From Streptomyces cyaneogriseus subsp. noncyanogenus (GTDB lineage Bacteria; Actinomycetota; Actinomycetes; Streptomycetales; Streptomycetaceae), in the NCBI RefSeq assembly GCF_000931445.1, contig NZ_CP010849.1, positions 6,386,001 to 6,450,000 on the forward strand: DNA of 64,000 nucleotides, given 5' to 3'. The position numbers were made by a program, and so were the translations under genes. Shown here piece after piece: positions 43,807-53,179 of this stretch. Numbering within the stretch: the stretch's first letter is position 1; each line of letters starts with the position of its first letter. The notes under the pieces were generated by a model. It was not told the origin of the DNA. It ran no database searches and was given only the letters and a program-made list of their open reading frames with translations.

Positions 43807-44655
43807 TCACTTGGTCGCGCCCTGTGCGAAGCCGTTGTAGATGTAGCGCTGGAGGAAGAGGAAGACGAGCAGGGTCGGGACGATCACCAGGATGGTGCCG
43901 GCCGAGATGTGCTCCCAGTGGGCGCCGAAGGGGCCCTTGAAGCGGAACAGGGCGGTGGAGATGGTGCCCAGCTCCTCGGACGGCATGTAGAGGAAGGGGA
44001 TGTAGAAGTCGTTGTAGACGGTGATCCCCTTGATGATCACGACGGTGGCGATGGCCGGCTTCAGCAGCGGCAGGATGATCTTCCAGTAGATGGTGAGGGT
44101 GTTCGCCCCGTCCAGGCGCGCGGCCTCGTCCAGGGAGACGGGGATGCCCCGGATGAACTGGAGGAAGATGTAGATCGAGACGATGTCCGTGCCCATGTAG
44201 AGCAGGATCGGCGCCCAGACGCTGTTGAACAGGCCGAAGCTGTTGACGACCTGGAAGGTGGCGACCTGCGTGGTGACGCCGGGGACCAGGGTGGCGATCA
44301 GGAAGAGCGCCATGACGGGCTTCTTCGCGCGGAAGTCGAAGCGGTCGATGGCGTAGGCGGTCATCGATCCGATGAGCACCGTGCCGGTGATGGAGAACAG
44401 CAGGATGAACGCCGTGTTGCCGAACGCGGAGAGCATCTTGCCGTCGGTGAACGCCGTCGCGTAGTTGCCGAAGTTGAGCCAGTTCCCGGGCAGCGACAGC
44501 GCGCCGCCATCGGCGACCTCCTGGGAGGTCTTCAGAGAGGTGAGGAAGACGACGACGAGCGGGATCAGGACGACCAGGGACGCGACGATCAGCGACAGGT
44601 AGGTCAGGACGGGCGCGAGCCGGCGGGTGCGCCGGGCGGGCAGGTGCAGGGTCAT
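43807..44655 (-). CDS. CUT1 sugar ABC permease, MalG type
   Basis: 282 residues from ATG 44655, which overlaps the stop of the MalF-type gene. Six membrane helices are visible, and the EAA loop LDEAARLDGANTLTIYWKII contacts the ATPase. It forms the inner-membrane channel with the MalF partner. No ATPase gene is in the locus; in Streptomyces the shared ATPase MsiK energises several such importers. Context of beta-mannosidase and LacI points to mannose oligosaccharides as substrate. Confidence 0.93.
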   Translation of the reverse strand: MTLHLPARRTRRLAPVLTYLSLIVASLVVLIPLVVVFLTSLKTSQEVADGGALSLPGNWLNFGNYATAFTDGKMLSAFGNTAFILLFSITGTVLIGSMTAYAIDRFDFRAKKPVMALFLIATLVPGVTTQVATFQVVNSFGLFNSVWAPILLYMGTDIVSIYIFLQFIRGIPVSLDEAARLDGANTLTIYWKIILPLLKPAIATVVIIKGITVYNDFYIPFLYMPSEELGTISTALFRFKGPFGAHWEHISAGTILVIVPTLLVFLFLQRYIYNGFAQGATK

Positions 44656-45608
44656 ACGAGGTCCACCTTCTCGTCGGGCACGAGGCGCCGCTGGATCCAG
44701 GTGATCAGCAGGATGATCAGGAGCAGGACGACGGCGGCGGCCGAGGCCAGGCCCGTCTTGTTGAACTGGAAGGCGAGCTTGACCGTCTGGATGACGAAGG
44801 TCGTGGTGCCGGTCGCGCCGCCGGTCATGATGTACGGGATCTCGAAGACGGACAGGGAGCCGGAGATCGCGAGGATGACGCTGAGGCCGATGACCGGGCG
44901 GATGCCCGGGGCGATGATGTGCCGGAACTGCTGCCACCGGGTGGCCCCGTCCAGTTGCGCCGCCTCGTACAGCTCGGCGGGGATGGACTGGATCGCGCCC
45001 AGGAACAGGACGAAGTTCAGCCCGGCGTAGCGCCAGACGGAGACACCCGCGAGGGAGGTGTTGGCCGTCTCCGGATCGCCCAGCCAGGCGCGGTCGGTGC
45101 CGGCGCCGAACCAGGACAGCACCGAGTCCAGAGTGCCGCCGTCCTGGAAGAAGTACAGGAAGACGAAGCCGATCGCGACGCCGTTGATGAGGTAGGGGAA
45201 GAACAGGATCCCCTTGAACAGATTGCGGAAGCGCAGGTTGAAGCTGAGCACCGTCGCGAAGTACAGGGCGATCGCGATCTGCAGGACCGAGGCGGCCAGA
45301 TAGTAGAAGCTGACGAAGAAGACCCGGAACAGCTCGGGCCGGGTGAAGATCTGCCGGTAGTTCTCCAGACCCGTGAAGTTCCGCTCGGGGCTGACGCCGT
45401 CCCAGTCGGTGAAGCTGTAGTAGACCATGTTCGCCACCGGCACGTAGGTGAACGTGACCAGCAGGACCAGGGGAACGGCGAGGAACAGCCACGGGGTGAG
45501 GCGGCGCGGCAGACCGCCGCGCCGGGGCGAGGAGGGGCGCGCCGTCCCGGGAGGCGGGGCGTCGGCGCGCGGCACCTTCGCGGGTGCCGTGTGGGTCGTC
45601 TCGGTCAT
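44652..45608 (-). CDS. CUT1 sugar ABC permease, MalF type
   Basis: 318 residues. A Pro-rich cytoplasmic N-terminus (about 40 residues) precedes six membrane helices. The EAA loop is YEAAQLDGATRWQQFRHII and the first helix region reads LTPWLFLAVPLVLLVTFTYV. It is co-transcribed with the MalE- and MalG-type genes, overlapping the latter by four bases. Confidence 0.93.
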   Translation of the reverse strand: MTETTHTAPAKVPRADAPPPGTARPSSPRRGGLPRRLTPWLFLAVPLVLLVTFTYVPVANMVYYSFTDWDGVSPERNFTGLENYRQIFTRPELFRVFFVSFYYLAASVLQIAIALYFATVLSFNLRFRNLFKGILFFPYLINGVAIGFVFLYFFQDGGTLDSVLSWFGAGTDRAWLGDPETANTSLAGVSVWRYAGLNFVLFLGAIQSIPAELYEAAQLDGATRWQQFRHIIAPGIRPVIGLSVILAISGSLSVFEIPYIMTGGATGTTTFVIQTVKLAFQFNKTGLASAAAVVLLLIILLITWIQRRLVPDEKVDLV

Positions 45609-45710
45609 GTCGGGCCTTTCATCGTCCGCTGATCTGCGACGGGCGGTCGGCCCCGTCCGCTGCTCCGGGCGGGGCCGGTGACGGCTGGTGGAAGAGGGAC
45701 TGGCCGAAAG

Positions 45711-47030
45711 TCAGGAACCGGCCGTCGCGGCCGCCTCGTTCCACCTCTTGTCGAGGTCCGCGAAGAAGTCCTCCAGGCTGCCCTTGCGCGCGCTCCGCGC
45801 GAGGTCGACCAACTGCTGGCGGTAGTCGGGCTTGTTCAGGCCGATCTCCGCCGCGTTGTCGATCGCGTTCACCTGGCCGGTGTTCGCCTCGGAGCGTTCC
45901 AGGAAGCTGACATCGTTGTCAACGAAGTCTTGGAGGGTGCTGGGCATGGGGGCCGTCTTCAGCGCGGGCACGGCACCCTCCTTCGCCGAGAAGCCGGACT
46001 TCTCCGTGAACCAGTCGATCCAGGCCCGGGCGGCCGTCTTGTGCTCGGAGTGGATGTTGACCGCCTGCTGATAGTCGGAGGCGAGGACGGCGCAGTACTT
46101 GCCGCCCTTCTGCACGGGGAACGGCATGAACCCGATCGCGTCGGGGTCGGTGCCGCCCTTCTCCGCCGCGGCGCGCATCTGGCTGATGGCCCAGGAGCCG
46201 AGCTGCATGGTGGCGATCTCGCCCTTGGCGAGCATCCCCTTGGAGGCTTCCCAGTTGGTGGTGTTGGGATCCTTCTCGGACAGGCCCTCCTTGACGATGC
46301 CGTAGAGCACGGAGTCGATCGTGTTCAGCTCGCTGCCCCGCTTCCACGGGGAGACCGCCCCGCCGAGCTTGTCGTTGGCCTTGGCGTCACAGGTGACCGA
46401 GCCGATGCTGTTGCTCCACGCGGTCAGCGGCCAGGCGTCCTTGAAGTTCGTGTAGTACGGCAGGGAGTCCGTCCTGGCCTCGATCGCGCGCAGGTCGTCG
46501 AGGAACTCCTCCGGCGTGGTGGGCCAGTCGGTGATGCCGGCCTTCTTCCAGACCGCCTTGTTGTAGACGAAGCCGTTGGCGGTGCCGAAGGTGCTGATGC
46601 CGTAGACCTTGCCCGCGACCTCGGCCTTGTCGCTGAAGCGGTACTTGCCGCCCAGCTCCCCGGCGCTGCCCAGCGGGGCGAAGAACTTGGGGTAGTCGTT
46701 CTTGGCGACGGCGGCCGGGATCATCAGGACGTCGCCGTAGTCGTCGGTGTTCATCCGGATCTTGACCTCCCCCTCGTAGTCGGTGAGGGCCTCGAACTTC
46801 ACCTTCACCTCGGGGTAGGTCTCGTTGAACTCGGCGGCGTACTTGTCCATCGTCCCGTCCTGGACGAGGTCGGTGCGGTGGGTCAGCACCTTGATGGTGC
46901 CCGAGGCGTCGGCGGGGTCGGCGGGCGCGTTCGCCGTCTCGCCGGTCGCCGTGCCCTGACCACTGCATCCCGCGACGGTCATGACCGCGGCGGCCAGAAG
47001 TGCTCCCGTGAGTGTCTTCTTCTTCCCCAT
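45711..47030 (-). CDS. CUT1 sugar-binding lipoprotein, MalE type
   Basis: 439 residues. A lipoprotein signal has lipobox VAGC with Cys22. The mature protein has the type 1 solute-binding pattern: KVLTHRTDLVQ, KYAAEFNETYPEVKVKFEAL, GISTFGTANGFVYNKAVWKK and MQLGSWAISQMRAAAEKGG. It captures an oligosaccharide outside the membrane for the adjacent permeases. A LacI-type operator candidate lies 69 bp upstream and a GH2 beta-mannosidase is divergent, so short beta-mannosides are the likely ligands. Confidence 0.92.
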   Translation of the reverse strand: MGKKKTLTGALLAAAVMTVAGCSGQGTATGETANAPADPADASGTIKVLTHRTDLVQDGTMDKYAAEFNETYPEVKVKFEALTDYEGEVKIRMNTDDYGDVLMIPAAVAKNDYPKFFAPLGSAGELGGKYRFSDKAEVAGKVYGISTFGTANGFVYNKAVWKKAGITDWPTTPEEFLDDLRAIEARTDSLPYYTNFKDAWPLTAWSNSIGSVTCDAKANDKLGGAVSPWKRGSELNTIDSVLYGIVKEGLSEKDPNTTNWEASKGMLAKGEIATMQLGSWAISQMRAAAEKGGTDPDAIGFMPFPVQKGGKYCAVLASDYQQAVNIHSEHKTAARAWIDWFTEKSGFSAKEGAVPALKTAPMPSTLQDFVDNDVSFLERSEANTGQVNAIDNAAEIGLNKPDYRQQLVDLARSARKGSLEDFFADLDKRWNEAAATAGS

Positions 47031-47098
47031 GTGCGCAGCTCCTCAAGGATGGCGGCTCAGTTCTGCGGGTGGGATGTCGGCACTATGTCAGTCATGAG

Positions 47099-47110
47099 TT
47101 AACCGGTAAA
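47099..47110. promoter_or_regulatory. LacI-type operator candidate, importer promoter
   Basis: TTAACCGGTAAA matches its own complement at 10 of 12 positions with a central CG, a LacI-family hallmark. It lies 69 bp upstream of the binding-protein gene and shares the AACCGRTWWA core with three other sites in the locus. Confidence 0.6.
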
Positions 47111-47207
47111 GCTCAGGTTTCGAGCACGATGCCTAATCGTTATTGGAGCAATGGATGGGGGCTGCCCACGTGCGTGGTTGACGTGGAGTGGGGAGACGGG
47201 CGATGAC

Positions 47208-47219
47208 TAGACCGGTTTA
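47208..47219. promoter_or_regulatory. LacI-type operator candidate, beta-mannosidase promoter
   Basis: TAGACCGGTTTA (10 of 12 symmetric) lies 80 bp before the GH2 start and 98 bp from the divergent site at 47099, so each of the two promoters has one. Confidence 0.6.
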
Positions 47220-47298
47220 TGGACAGCGGTTGATCAGCGGGTTACGTTGTCCGCTGTTGTCCGTCCACCTGCCTGAGTCAGGCGATTGGAGCCGCACC

Positions 47299-49734
47299 AT
47301 GAAGGACGTCACCCAGCTCACCGAGGGCTGGAGCCTGCGCCACGGCGAGGACGTGCTGGAGGCCACGGTGCCCGGCTGCGTCCACACCGATCTGCTGACC
47401 GCCGGAGCCATCCCGGACCCGTTCCTGGGCCGCAACGAGTCCGAGGTCGCCTGGGTCGGGCGCCGCGCCTGGACCTACGTCCGCCACCTCGGCCACGACA
47501 GCGCGCACGAGCGCACCGATCTCGTCTTCGACGGCCTGGACACGGCCGCGTACATCACCCTGGGGGGACGCCCGGTCGGCACCACCCGCAACATGCACCG
47601 GCGCTACCGGTTCGACGTCACGGGCCGGACCGGTGAGCTGGAGGTCCGCTTCGCCTCCGCCTACGACGAGGCCGCGGCGGTCCGCGCCGTCACCGGGGAC
47701 CGGCCCAACGTCTACCCGGAGCCGTCGCAGTACATCCGCAAGATGGCCTGCAACTTCGGCTGGGACTGGGGACCGACGCTGGTGACCGCCGGCATCTGGC
47801 GGCCGGTCCGCCTGGAGCACTGGTCCACCGCCCGCATCGCCCGGGTGCGCCCGCTGGTCACCGTGGACGAGGGCACCGGCCGGGTGGAGGTGCGGCTGGA
47901 GATCGAACGCACCGCGCAGGGCCGGGGACGCACCCTGACCGCCGAGGCCCGCGTGGCCGGGGTCCGCGCCGAGGCCCGGCTCACCGGCGACGAGGCGGTG
48001 CTGCGCCTGGAGGTGCCCGACGCGCGCCTGTGGTGGCCGCGCGGATACGGCGACCAGCCCCTGTACGACCTGGAGGTGACGCTCGGCGACGAGGGCGGCC
48101 CCCTCGACACCTGGCACCGCAGGATCGGCTTCCGCACCGTCGAACTGGACCGCTCGGCCGACGAGCACGGCACCGGCTTCACCCTCGTGGTCAACGGGAC
48201 CCGCCTCTTCGCCCGCGGCGTCAACTGGATCCCCGACGACGCCTTCCCCTCCCGCGTCACCCCCGAGCGCTACCGCACCCGGCTCACCCAGGCCGCCGAG
48301 GCCAACATCGACCTGGTGCGCGTGTGGGGCGGCGGCATCTACGAGGACGACGCGTTCTACGACGCCTGCGACGAACTCGGGCTGATGGTCTGGCAGGACT
48401 TCCTCTTCGCCTGCTCCGCCTACCCGGAGGAGCAGCCGCTGCGCGGCGAGGTCGAGGCCGAGGCCCGCGACAACGTTGTCCGCCTGATGCCGCACCCCTC
48501 CCTCGTGCTGTGGAACGGCAACAACGAGAACCTGTGGGGCTTCCGCGACTGGGGCTGGGAGCCGGAACTGGCCGGCGACTCCTGGGGCGAGGGCTACTAC
48601 CTCGGCCTGCTGCCCCGTATCGTCGCCGAACTCGACCCCACCCGCCCCTACACCGCGGGCAGCCCCTGGTCCGGCTCCTGGGACCACCACCCCAACGACC
48701 CGGCCCACGGCACCCACCACTCGTGGGAGGTGTGGAACCGCCAGGACTACGCCGAGTACCGCGCGAGCGTGCCCCGCTTCGTCGCCGAGTTCGGCTGGCA
48801 GGCACCGCCCGCGCTGACCACCCTGCGCCGCGCCCTGCCCGGCGAGCAGCTCGCCCCCGACTCCCCGGGCATGCTGCACCACCAGAAGGCCGAGGACGGC
48901 AACGGCAAGCTGGACCGGGGCCTCGCCCGCCACTTCCCGCTGCCCGGCGAGGACTTCGACCGCTGGCACTACCTGACCCAGCTCGTGCAGGCCCGCGCGG
49001 TCGCCGCCGGCATCGAGCACTGGCGCTCGCACTGGCCCGTCTGCGCCGGCACGATCGTCTGGCAGCTCAACGACTGCTGGCCCGTCACCTCCTGGGCCGC
49101 CATCGACGGCGACGGCCGCCTCAAGCCCCTCTACCACGAGCTGCGCCGGGTGTACGCCGACCGGCTGCTGACCCTGCAACCGGGCGCGGACGGCCCCGTG
49201 CTCGCCGTCGTCAACCAGTCCGCCGAGCCCTGGCGCACGGCGGTCTCACTGCGCCGGACGCGGGCGGACGGCACCACGGCCGGCGAGACCGTCGTCGACG
49301 TGAGCGCGGAACCCCGCACCGTCGTCAGGCTCCCGGTGCCCGAGGGGCTCGTGCCGGACGCGCGGTCCGCGAAGGAGTTCCTGGTGGCCGACGCGGGGGA
49401 GCCCCACCGCCCGGGCGAGGCGGAGAGCGGGGACGGGCTGCGCGCCCTGCTCTTCCCCGTCCCCGACAAGGACTTCGCCTACCCCCGGCCCCGCTTCGAC
49501 GTCACCCTGGAGCCCGTACCCGGCCGGGAGGATAGAGTCGACGTCGTGGTGAGCGCCCATACCCTCGTCAGAGACCTCCTGCTCCAGCCCGACCGGCTCG
49601 GCGCGGCCGCCGCCTGCGACCGCGGCCCGCAGACCCTCCTGCCCGGCGAGCGGACGCGCATCCGTGTGCGGGGCTGCGGCCCCGTGACCGCCGACGACGT
49701 CAGGGCCGCCCTGTTCTGCGTGGACCCGGCGTGA
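47299..49734 (+). CDS. GH2 beta-mannosidase
   Basis: 811 residues from ATG 47299, with GGAG eight bases upstream. The galactose-binding-like N-terminus (VPGCVHTDLLTAGAIPDPFL, NFGWDWGPTLVTAGIW) is typical of beta-mannosidases rather than beta-galactosidases. The acid/base Glu410 is in NGNNENLWG and the nucleophile Glu497 is in EFGWQ. There is no signal peptide, so it hydrolyses imported mannobiose-type sugars inside the cell. It overlaps the LacI regulator downstream and shares the operator region with the importer. Confidence 0.93.
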   Translation: MKDVTQLTEGWSLRHGEDVLEATVPGCVHTDLLTAGAIPDPFLGRNESEVAWVGRRAWTYVRHLGHDSAHERTDLVFDGLDTAAYITLGGRPVGTTRNMHRRYRFDVTGRTGELEVRFASAYDEAAAVRAVTGDRPNVYPEPSQYIRKMACNFGWDWGPTLVTAGIWRPVRLEHWSTARIARVRPLVTVDEGTGRVEVRLEIERTAQGRGRTLTAEARVAGVRAEARLTGDEAVLRLEVPDARLWWPRGYGDQPLYDLEVTLGDEGGPLDTWHRRIGFRTVELDRSADEHGTGFTLVVNGTRLFARGVNWIPDDAFPSRVTPERYRTRLTQAAEANIDLVRVWGGGIYEDDAFYDACDELGLMVWQDFLFACSAYPEEQPLRGEVEAEARDNVVRLMPHPSLVLWNGNNENLWGFRDWGWEPELAGDSWGEGYYLGLLPRIVAELDPTRPYTAGSPWSGSWDHHPNDPAHGTHHSWEVWNRQDYAEYRASVPRFVAEFGWQAPPALTTLRRALPGEQLAPDSPGMLHHQKAEDGNGKLDRGLARHFPLPGEDFDRWHYLTQLVQARAVAAGIEHWRSHWPVCAGTIVWQLNDCWPVTSWAAIDGDGRLKPLYHELRRVYADRLLTLQPGADGPVLAVVNQSAEPWRTAVSLRRTRADGTTAGETVVDVSAEPRTVVRLPVPEGLVPDARSAKEFLVADAGEPHRPGEAESGDGLRALLFPVPDKDFAYPRPRFDVTLEPVPGREDRVDVVVSAHTLVRDLLLQPDRLGAAAACDRGPQTLLPGERTRIRVRGCGPVTADDVRAALFCVDPA

Positions 49735-50771
49735 GCGGCTCCGCCGGGCGCGTCACCATCAAGGACGTCGCGGCCCGGGCCGGGGTGTCCAAGGGGGCGG
49801 TGTCACTCGCCTTCAACCACAAGCCCGGCGTCTCCCAGGCCACCCGCGAGCGGATCTTCGCGGTGGCCCGGGAGCTGGGCTGGGCCCCGAGCGCCACCGC
49901 CCGCAGCCTGTCCAGCCAGCGGGTCGACATCATCGGGCTGGCCCTGTGCCGGCCCGCCCGGCTCCTGGGCCTCGAACCGTTCTACATGGACTTCGTCTCC
50001 GGCATCGAGAGCGTCCTCGCGGAGCGGTCCTGCTCGCTGCTGCTGCGGCTGGTGCGCGACCTCGACGAGGAGATCGCGGTCCACAAGGACTGGTGGCGGG
50101 GCCGGATGATCGGCGGGGCGATCCTGGTGGACTTCCGCGAGGACGATCCCCGGGTGCCCGCCCTGCGCGGTCTCGGGCTGCCCGCGGTCGCCGTCGGCCA
50201 TCCCTCCCTCACCGGCCCCTTCCCGGCGGTGTGGACCGACGACGCGTCCGCGGTCACCGAGGCCGTCCGCTACCTGGCGGCCCTCGGCCACCGGCGCATC
50301 GCGCGCGTCGGCGGCCCGGCCGACCTCGGGCACAGCGCCATCCGGGCCCGCGCCTTCGCCGACACCACCCGGGAACTCGGCCTGGAGGCCGCGCGGCAGA
50401 TCGCCACCGGCTTCGACGAGAAGGAGGGGGCCCGCGCCACCCGCACCCTGCTGCTCGCCGCCGACCGGCCCACCGCGGTCGTCTACGACAACGACATCAT
50501 GGCGGTCGCGGGCGCGGGGGTCGCCGCCGAGATGGGCTTCACCGTCCCCGACGATCTGTCGCTGCTGGCCTGGGACGACTCGCAGCTGTGCCGGATCACC
50601 CACCCGACGCTGTCGGCCATGAGCCACGACGTGCACCACTTCGGCGCCGAGGTGGCGCGCGTGCTCTTCGACGTGATCGGCGGCGTGCACACCGCCGGTC
50701 ATCAGGTGCCGACGCCGTCGCTGACCCCGCGCGGCTCGACCGCTCCGGCACCGGGCACGCAGTCCCCGTGA
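49731..50771 (+). CDS. LacI-family repressor of the mannoside locus
   Basis: 346 residues; GTG 49731 overlaps the beta-mannosidase stop. The HTH VTIKDVAARAGVSKGAVSLA and hinge helix SATARSLSSQRV are complete. The effector domain contains FYMDFVSGIESVLAERS, TAVVYDNDIMAVAG and DDLSLLAWDDSQLCRITHPTL. It most likely binds the AACCGRTWWA sites at 47099, 47208, 51785 and 54368 and releases them on binding a mannoside. It ends just before a strong bidirectional terminator. Confidence 0.9.
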   Translation: MSGSAGRVTIKDVAARAGVSKGAVSLAFNHKPGVSQATRERIFAVARELGWAPSATARSLSSQRVDIIGLALCRPARLLGLEPFYMDFVSGIESVLAERSCSLLLRLVRDLDEEIAVHKDWWRGRMIGGAILVDFREDDPRVPALRGLGLPAVAVGHPSLTGPFPAVWTDDASAVTEAVRYLAALGHRRIARVGGPADLGHSAIRARAFADTTRELGLEAARQIATGFDEKEGARATRTLLLAADRPTAVVYDNDIMAVAGAGVAAEMGFTVPDDLSLLAWDDSQLCRITHPTLSAMSHDVHHFGAEVARVLFDVIGGVHTAGHQVPTPSLTPRGSTAPAPGTQSP

Positions 50772-50778
50772 CGGCGAC

Positions 50779-50809
50779 AAGGGCCGCGTCCGGTGCGGAC
50801 GCGGCCCTT
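50779..50809. terminator. bidirectional terminator between lacI and mannanase remnant
   Basis: AAGGGCCGCGTCCG (50779-50792) and its exact complement (50796-50809) form a 14-bp stem with a 3-nt loop. It starts seven bases past the LacI stop and faces the convergent mannanase remnant. Confidence 0.92.
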
Positions 50810-50830
50810 CGGCATGCCGGGAGGCGGCCG

Positions 50831-51538
50831 TCAGCTCTTCGGGCAGGTGGTGCCGTTGAGCGTGAAGGCGGCCGGGACGCCGTTGGTGCCGGTGGACGAA
50901 CCGTTGAAGCCGAAGCTCACCGTGGAGCCGGCCGGAATGGTCTCCGTCCAGGACTCGTCGGCCACCCGGACGTCGCCGCCCTGCTGGACCGCCCTGGCGT
51001 TCCAGGTCCGGCCGAGCTTCTGCCCGTCGGGGAAGGCGGACGCGAGCTGCCAGCCCTTGACGGCCGTCGTACCGGTGTCGCGGACGGTGACGTCCGCGTT
51101 GAACCAGGTGCCCCAGTCGGTGACGCGGTAGCCGACAGCGCAGCTCCCGGCGGCCGCAGCGCCGGCACCGAAGACGCCGGCTTCCACGGCCGTCTGCTGG
51201 ATGCCGTCGGGGCCGGAGAAGATCCGCCGGCCCCAGGCGGTGAGACGCGCGGCGTCGAAACCGGTGGCCATGTCCAGGTACTCGACCCCGCCGCCGTTGC
51301 CGCTCCACGACCAGCCGAGGTACCCCACCCCGAGCTGCCGGGCGGTGGACATGATGGCGGCCTCGTCCGGATCACCGTCCGAGTGCAGGTCGCCGAATTC
51401 TCCGACCACGATCGGAAGCCGCTGTGGAGTGAACCGGTTGAGGTAGTCCCTCACCTTGTCGGCGGTGTTGAACACGCCGTACATGTGGATGGAGAACACC
51501 GTGTTCTTCGCGGGGTCGGCCGCGAATACCTCCGCGGC
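50831..51538 (-). pseudogene. beta-mannanase (GH5_8 with CBM2) lacking its N-terminal half
   Basis: About 235 residues match the C-terminal half of streptomycete mannanases: AEVFAADPAKNTVFSIHMYG, the nucleophile region LPIVVGEFGDLHSDGDPDE, and GYLGWSWSGNGGGVEYLDMA. A linker and a CBM2-type module (CAVGYRVTDWGTWFNADVTV, ending FTLNGTTCPKS) follow. The signal peptide, the first half of the barrel and the acid/base NEP motif are absent. The sequence before 51538 is unrelated. The secreted depolymerase that should feed this locus is therefore probably inactive. Confidence 0.8.
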
Positions 51539-51784
51539 TCGTCCGGTCCGTCCCGGCGACGGAGCGCCGGCGGACCGGAAAGGGAACGACCGAGCCGGTG
51601 GGGTATTCCGCTGCCCGGGTTCTGGAATGCGGCTCACACCGGGCAGCGGGACGCTGCGCCGCCGAGGAGGGACGCCTTTTGGCGCCCTTCCGCCGATAGA
51701 GGTCGGGGAATTTCCTCCTCGGCCGGCGGTCGGCGGCCGGTAGCGAGGCTAGAGCGAGACTTCCACGTGAACAACCGTCTGAGC

Positions 51785-51796
51785 GAAACCGATTAA
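51785..51796. promoter_or_regulatory. LacI-type operator candidate at the lost mannanase promoter
   Basis: GAAACCGATTAA carries the AACCGRTWWA core. It sits between the isomerase stop and the mannanase remnant, where the mannanase promoter should have been, so the deletion spared the promoter and removed only the 5' coding part. Confidence 0.5.
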
Positions 51797-51809
51797 GTTT
51801 AGTCGCGGT

Positions 51810-53006
51810 TCAGTTCTCGTCCCCCGGTGCGGCGGTGGCCCGGAACAGAGTCCCCTCGCCCAAGACCGTGATCTCCTCCCCGGCCGGGACATAGGCGGAC
51901 CCGCCCGCCCCGAGTACGACCTCGTCCCCGGAACCGGTGAGGCGGACCGCGCCCCCGGTGCACACCAGGATCTGCGGCCGGGAACCGGGCAGGACCCGGG
52001 CACGGTCCCGTGCCGCGCGTACGAGACGTGACAGCCGGAAGTCGTCGACGGGCGCCGGGTACACCTCTTCGCCGTCCCCCTCGCGCACCGGGCGCACCAC
52101 CGGAGTCGGCGGGGCGGTGAACCGGACGACGCGCAGCAGCTCCGGCACGTCCACGTGCTTGGTGGTCAGGCCGCAGCGCAGGACGTTGTCCGAGGCGGCC
52201 ATGACCTCCACGCCCAGCCCCCGCAGATAGGCGTGCGGCACGCCCGCCCCGAGGAACAGGGCCTCGCCGGGCGCGAGCCGGACCAGTGCGACCAGCAGGG
52301 CGGCCGGCACGCCCGGATCACCCGGGCAGGCCCGGGCGAGCCTGTCGTAGACCTCGAACTCCTCCCGCAGCGGGCCGGGCCGCCGGGCGGCGGACGCCAG
52401 TGCCCGGCCGACCTCGGCCAGCCGGTCCGGGGAGAGGGACAGGAACGCGGAGAAGACCTCCCGCAGCGCCGGCTCCCCCGGGTCCGAGCGGAGCGTTCGG
52501 ACGTACGGGGCCGACCAGTCCAAGCGCAGGGCGTCCAGCAGCCCGGCGCTCTCGTGCGGCGGCCGGAAGCCGCAGAGGCCCTCGAACGGGGTGAGGGCGA
52601 CGATCATCTCCGGCTTGTGCTGCGGGTCCCGGTAGGTGCGGTGCGGCGCGTCGAGCGGGATGCCCAGGGCGTTCTCCCGCTCGTATCCGGCGGCTGCCCG
52701 GTCCGGGTCGGGGTGCACCTGGAGGGAGAGCGGGGCATCGGCCGCCAGCAGCTTGACGAGGAAGGGCAGCCGCGGCCCGAAGCGGCGCACGACCGCGTCG
52801 CCCAACTCGCCTTGGGGGTCCCGCTCGATGACGCGGTCCAGCCCCAGGAGGCGTCCGCCGCGCGCCACCCGGGAGGGCGCGCCGGGATGCGCGCCCATCC
52901 ACAGCTCGGCTTGCGGAGAGCCGTCCGGGGTGGTGCCCATCAGCGCGGGCAGCGCGGTGGTCGAGCCCCAGGGGTAGGGGCGGATCGTGTTGACGAGGCG
53001 GTCCAT
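51810..53006 (-). CDS. manA: mannose-6-phosphate isomerase, class I
   Basis: 398 residues from ATG 53006 with AAAGGAA upstream. Zinc-binding and active-site motifs are LSLQVHPDPDRAA, DPQHKPEMIVALTPFEGLCG, GVPHAYLRGLGVEVMAASDN and the class I signature GLTTKHVDVPELL. It converts mannose 6-phosphate to fructose 6-phosphate. It is downstream of a ROK kinase on the same strand, so kinase and isomerase together channel released mannose into glycolysis. Confidence 0.93.
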   Translation of the reverse strand: MDRLVNTIRPYPWGSTTALPALMGTTPDGSPQAELWMGAHPGAPSRVARGGRLLGLDRVIERDPQGELGDAVVRRFGPRLPFLVKLLAADAPLSLQVHPDPDRAAAGYERENALGIPLDAPHRTYRDPQHKPEMIVALTPFEGLCGFRPPHESAGLLDALRLDWSAPYVRTLRSDPGEPALREVFSAFLSLSPDRLAEVGRALASAARRPGPLREEFEVYDRLARACPGDPGVPAALLVALVRLAPGEALFLGAGVPHAYLRGLGVEVMAASDNVLRCGLTTKHVDVPELLRVVRFTAPPTPVVRPVREGDGEEVYPAPVDDFRLSRLVRAARDRARVLPGSRPQILVCTGGAVRLTGSGDEVVLGAGGSAYVPAGEEITVLGEGTLFRATAAPGDEN

Positions 53007-53179
53007 GCGGGGGTTCCTTTCGGAGTGCCGGGGGCTTCCGCGCGGGCGGTGGGCTGGAGTGGACTGGGGCGAGCTGGCGTGGGCTGGGGCGGCGTCGGCC
53101 GGACGGCCGCAGCCGAACGGTCCGTACGGGAGGCAGGCGCGCGTGCCGCGCTGCGGCGGCGCGGGTGCGGGCCGGTCCG

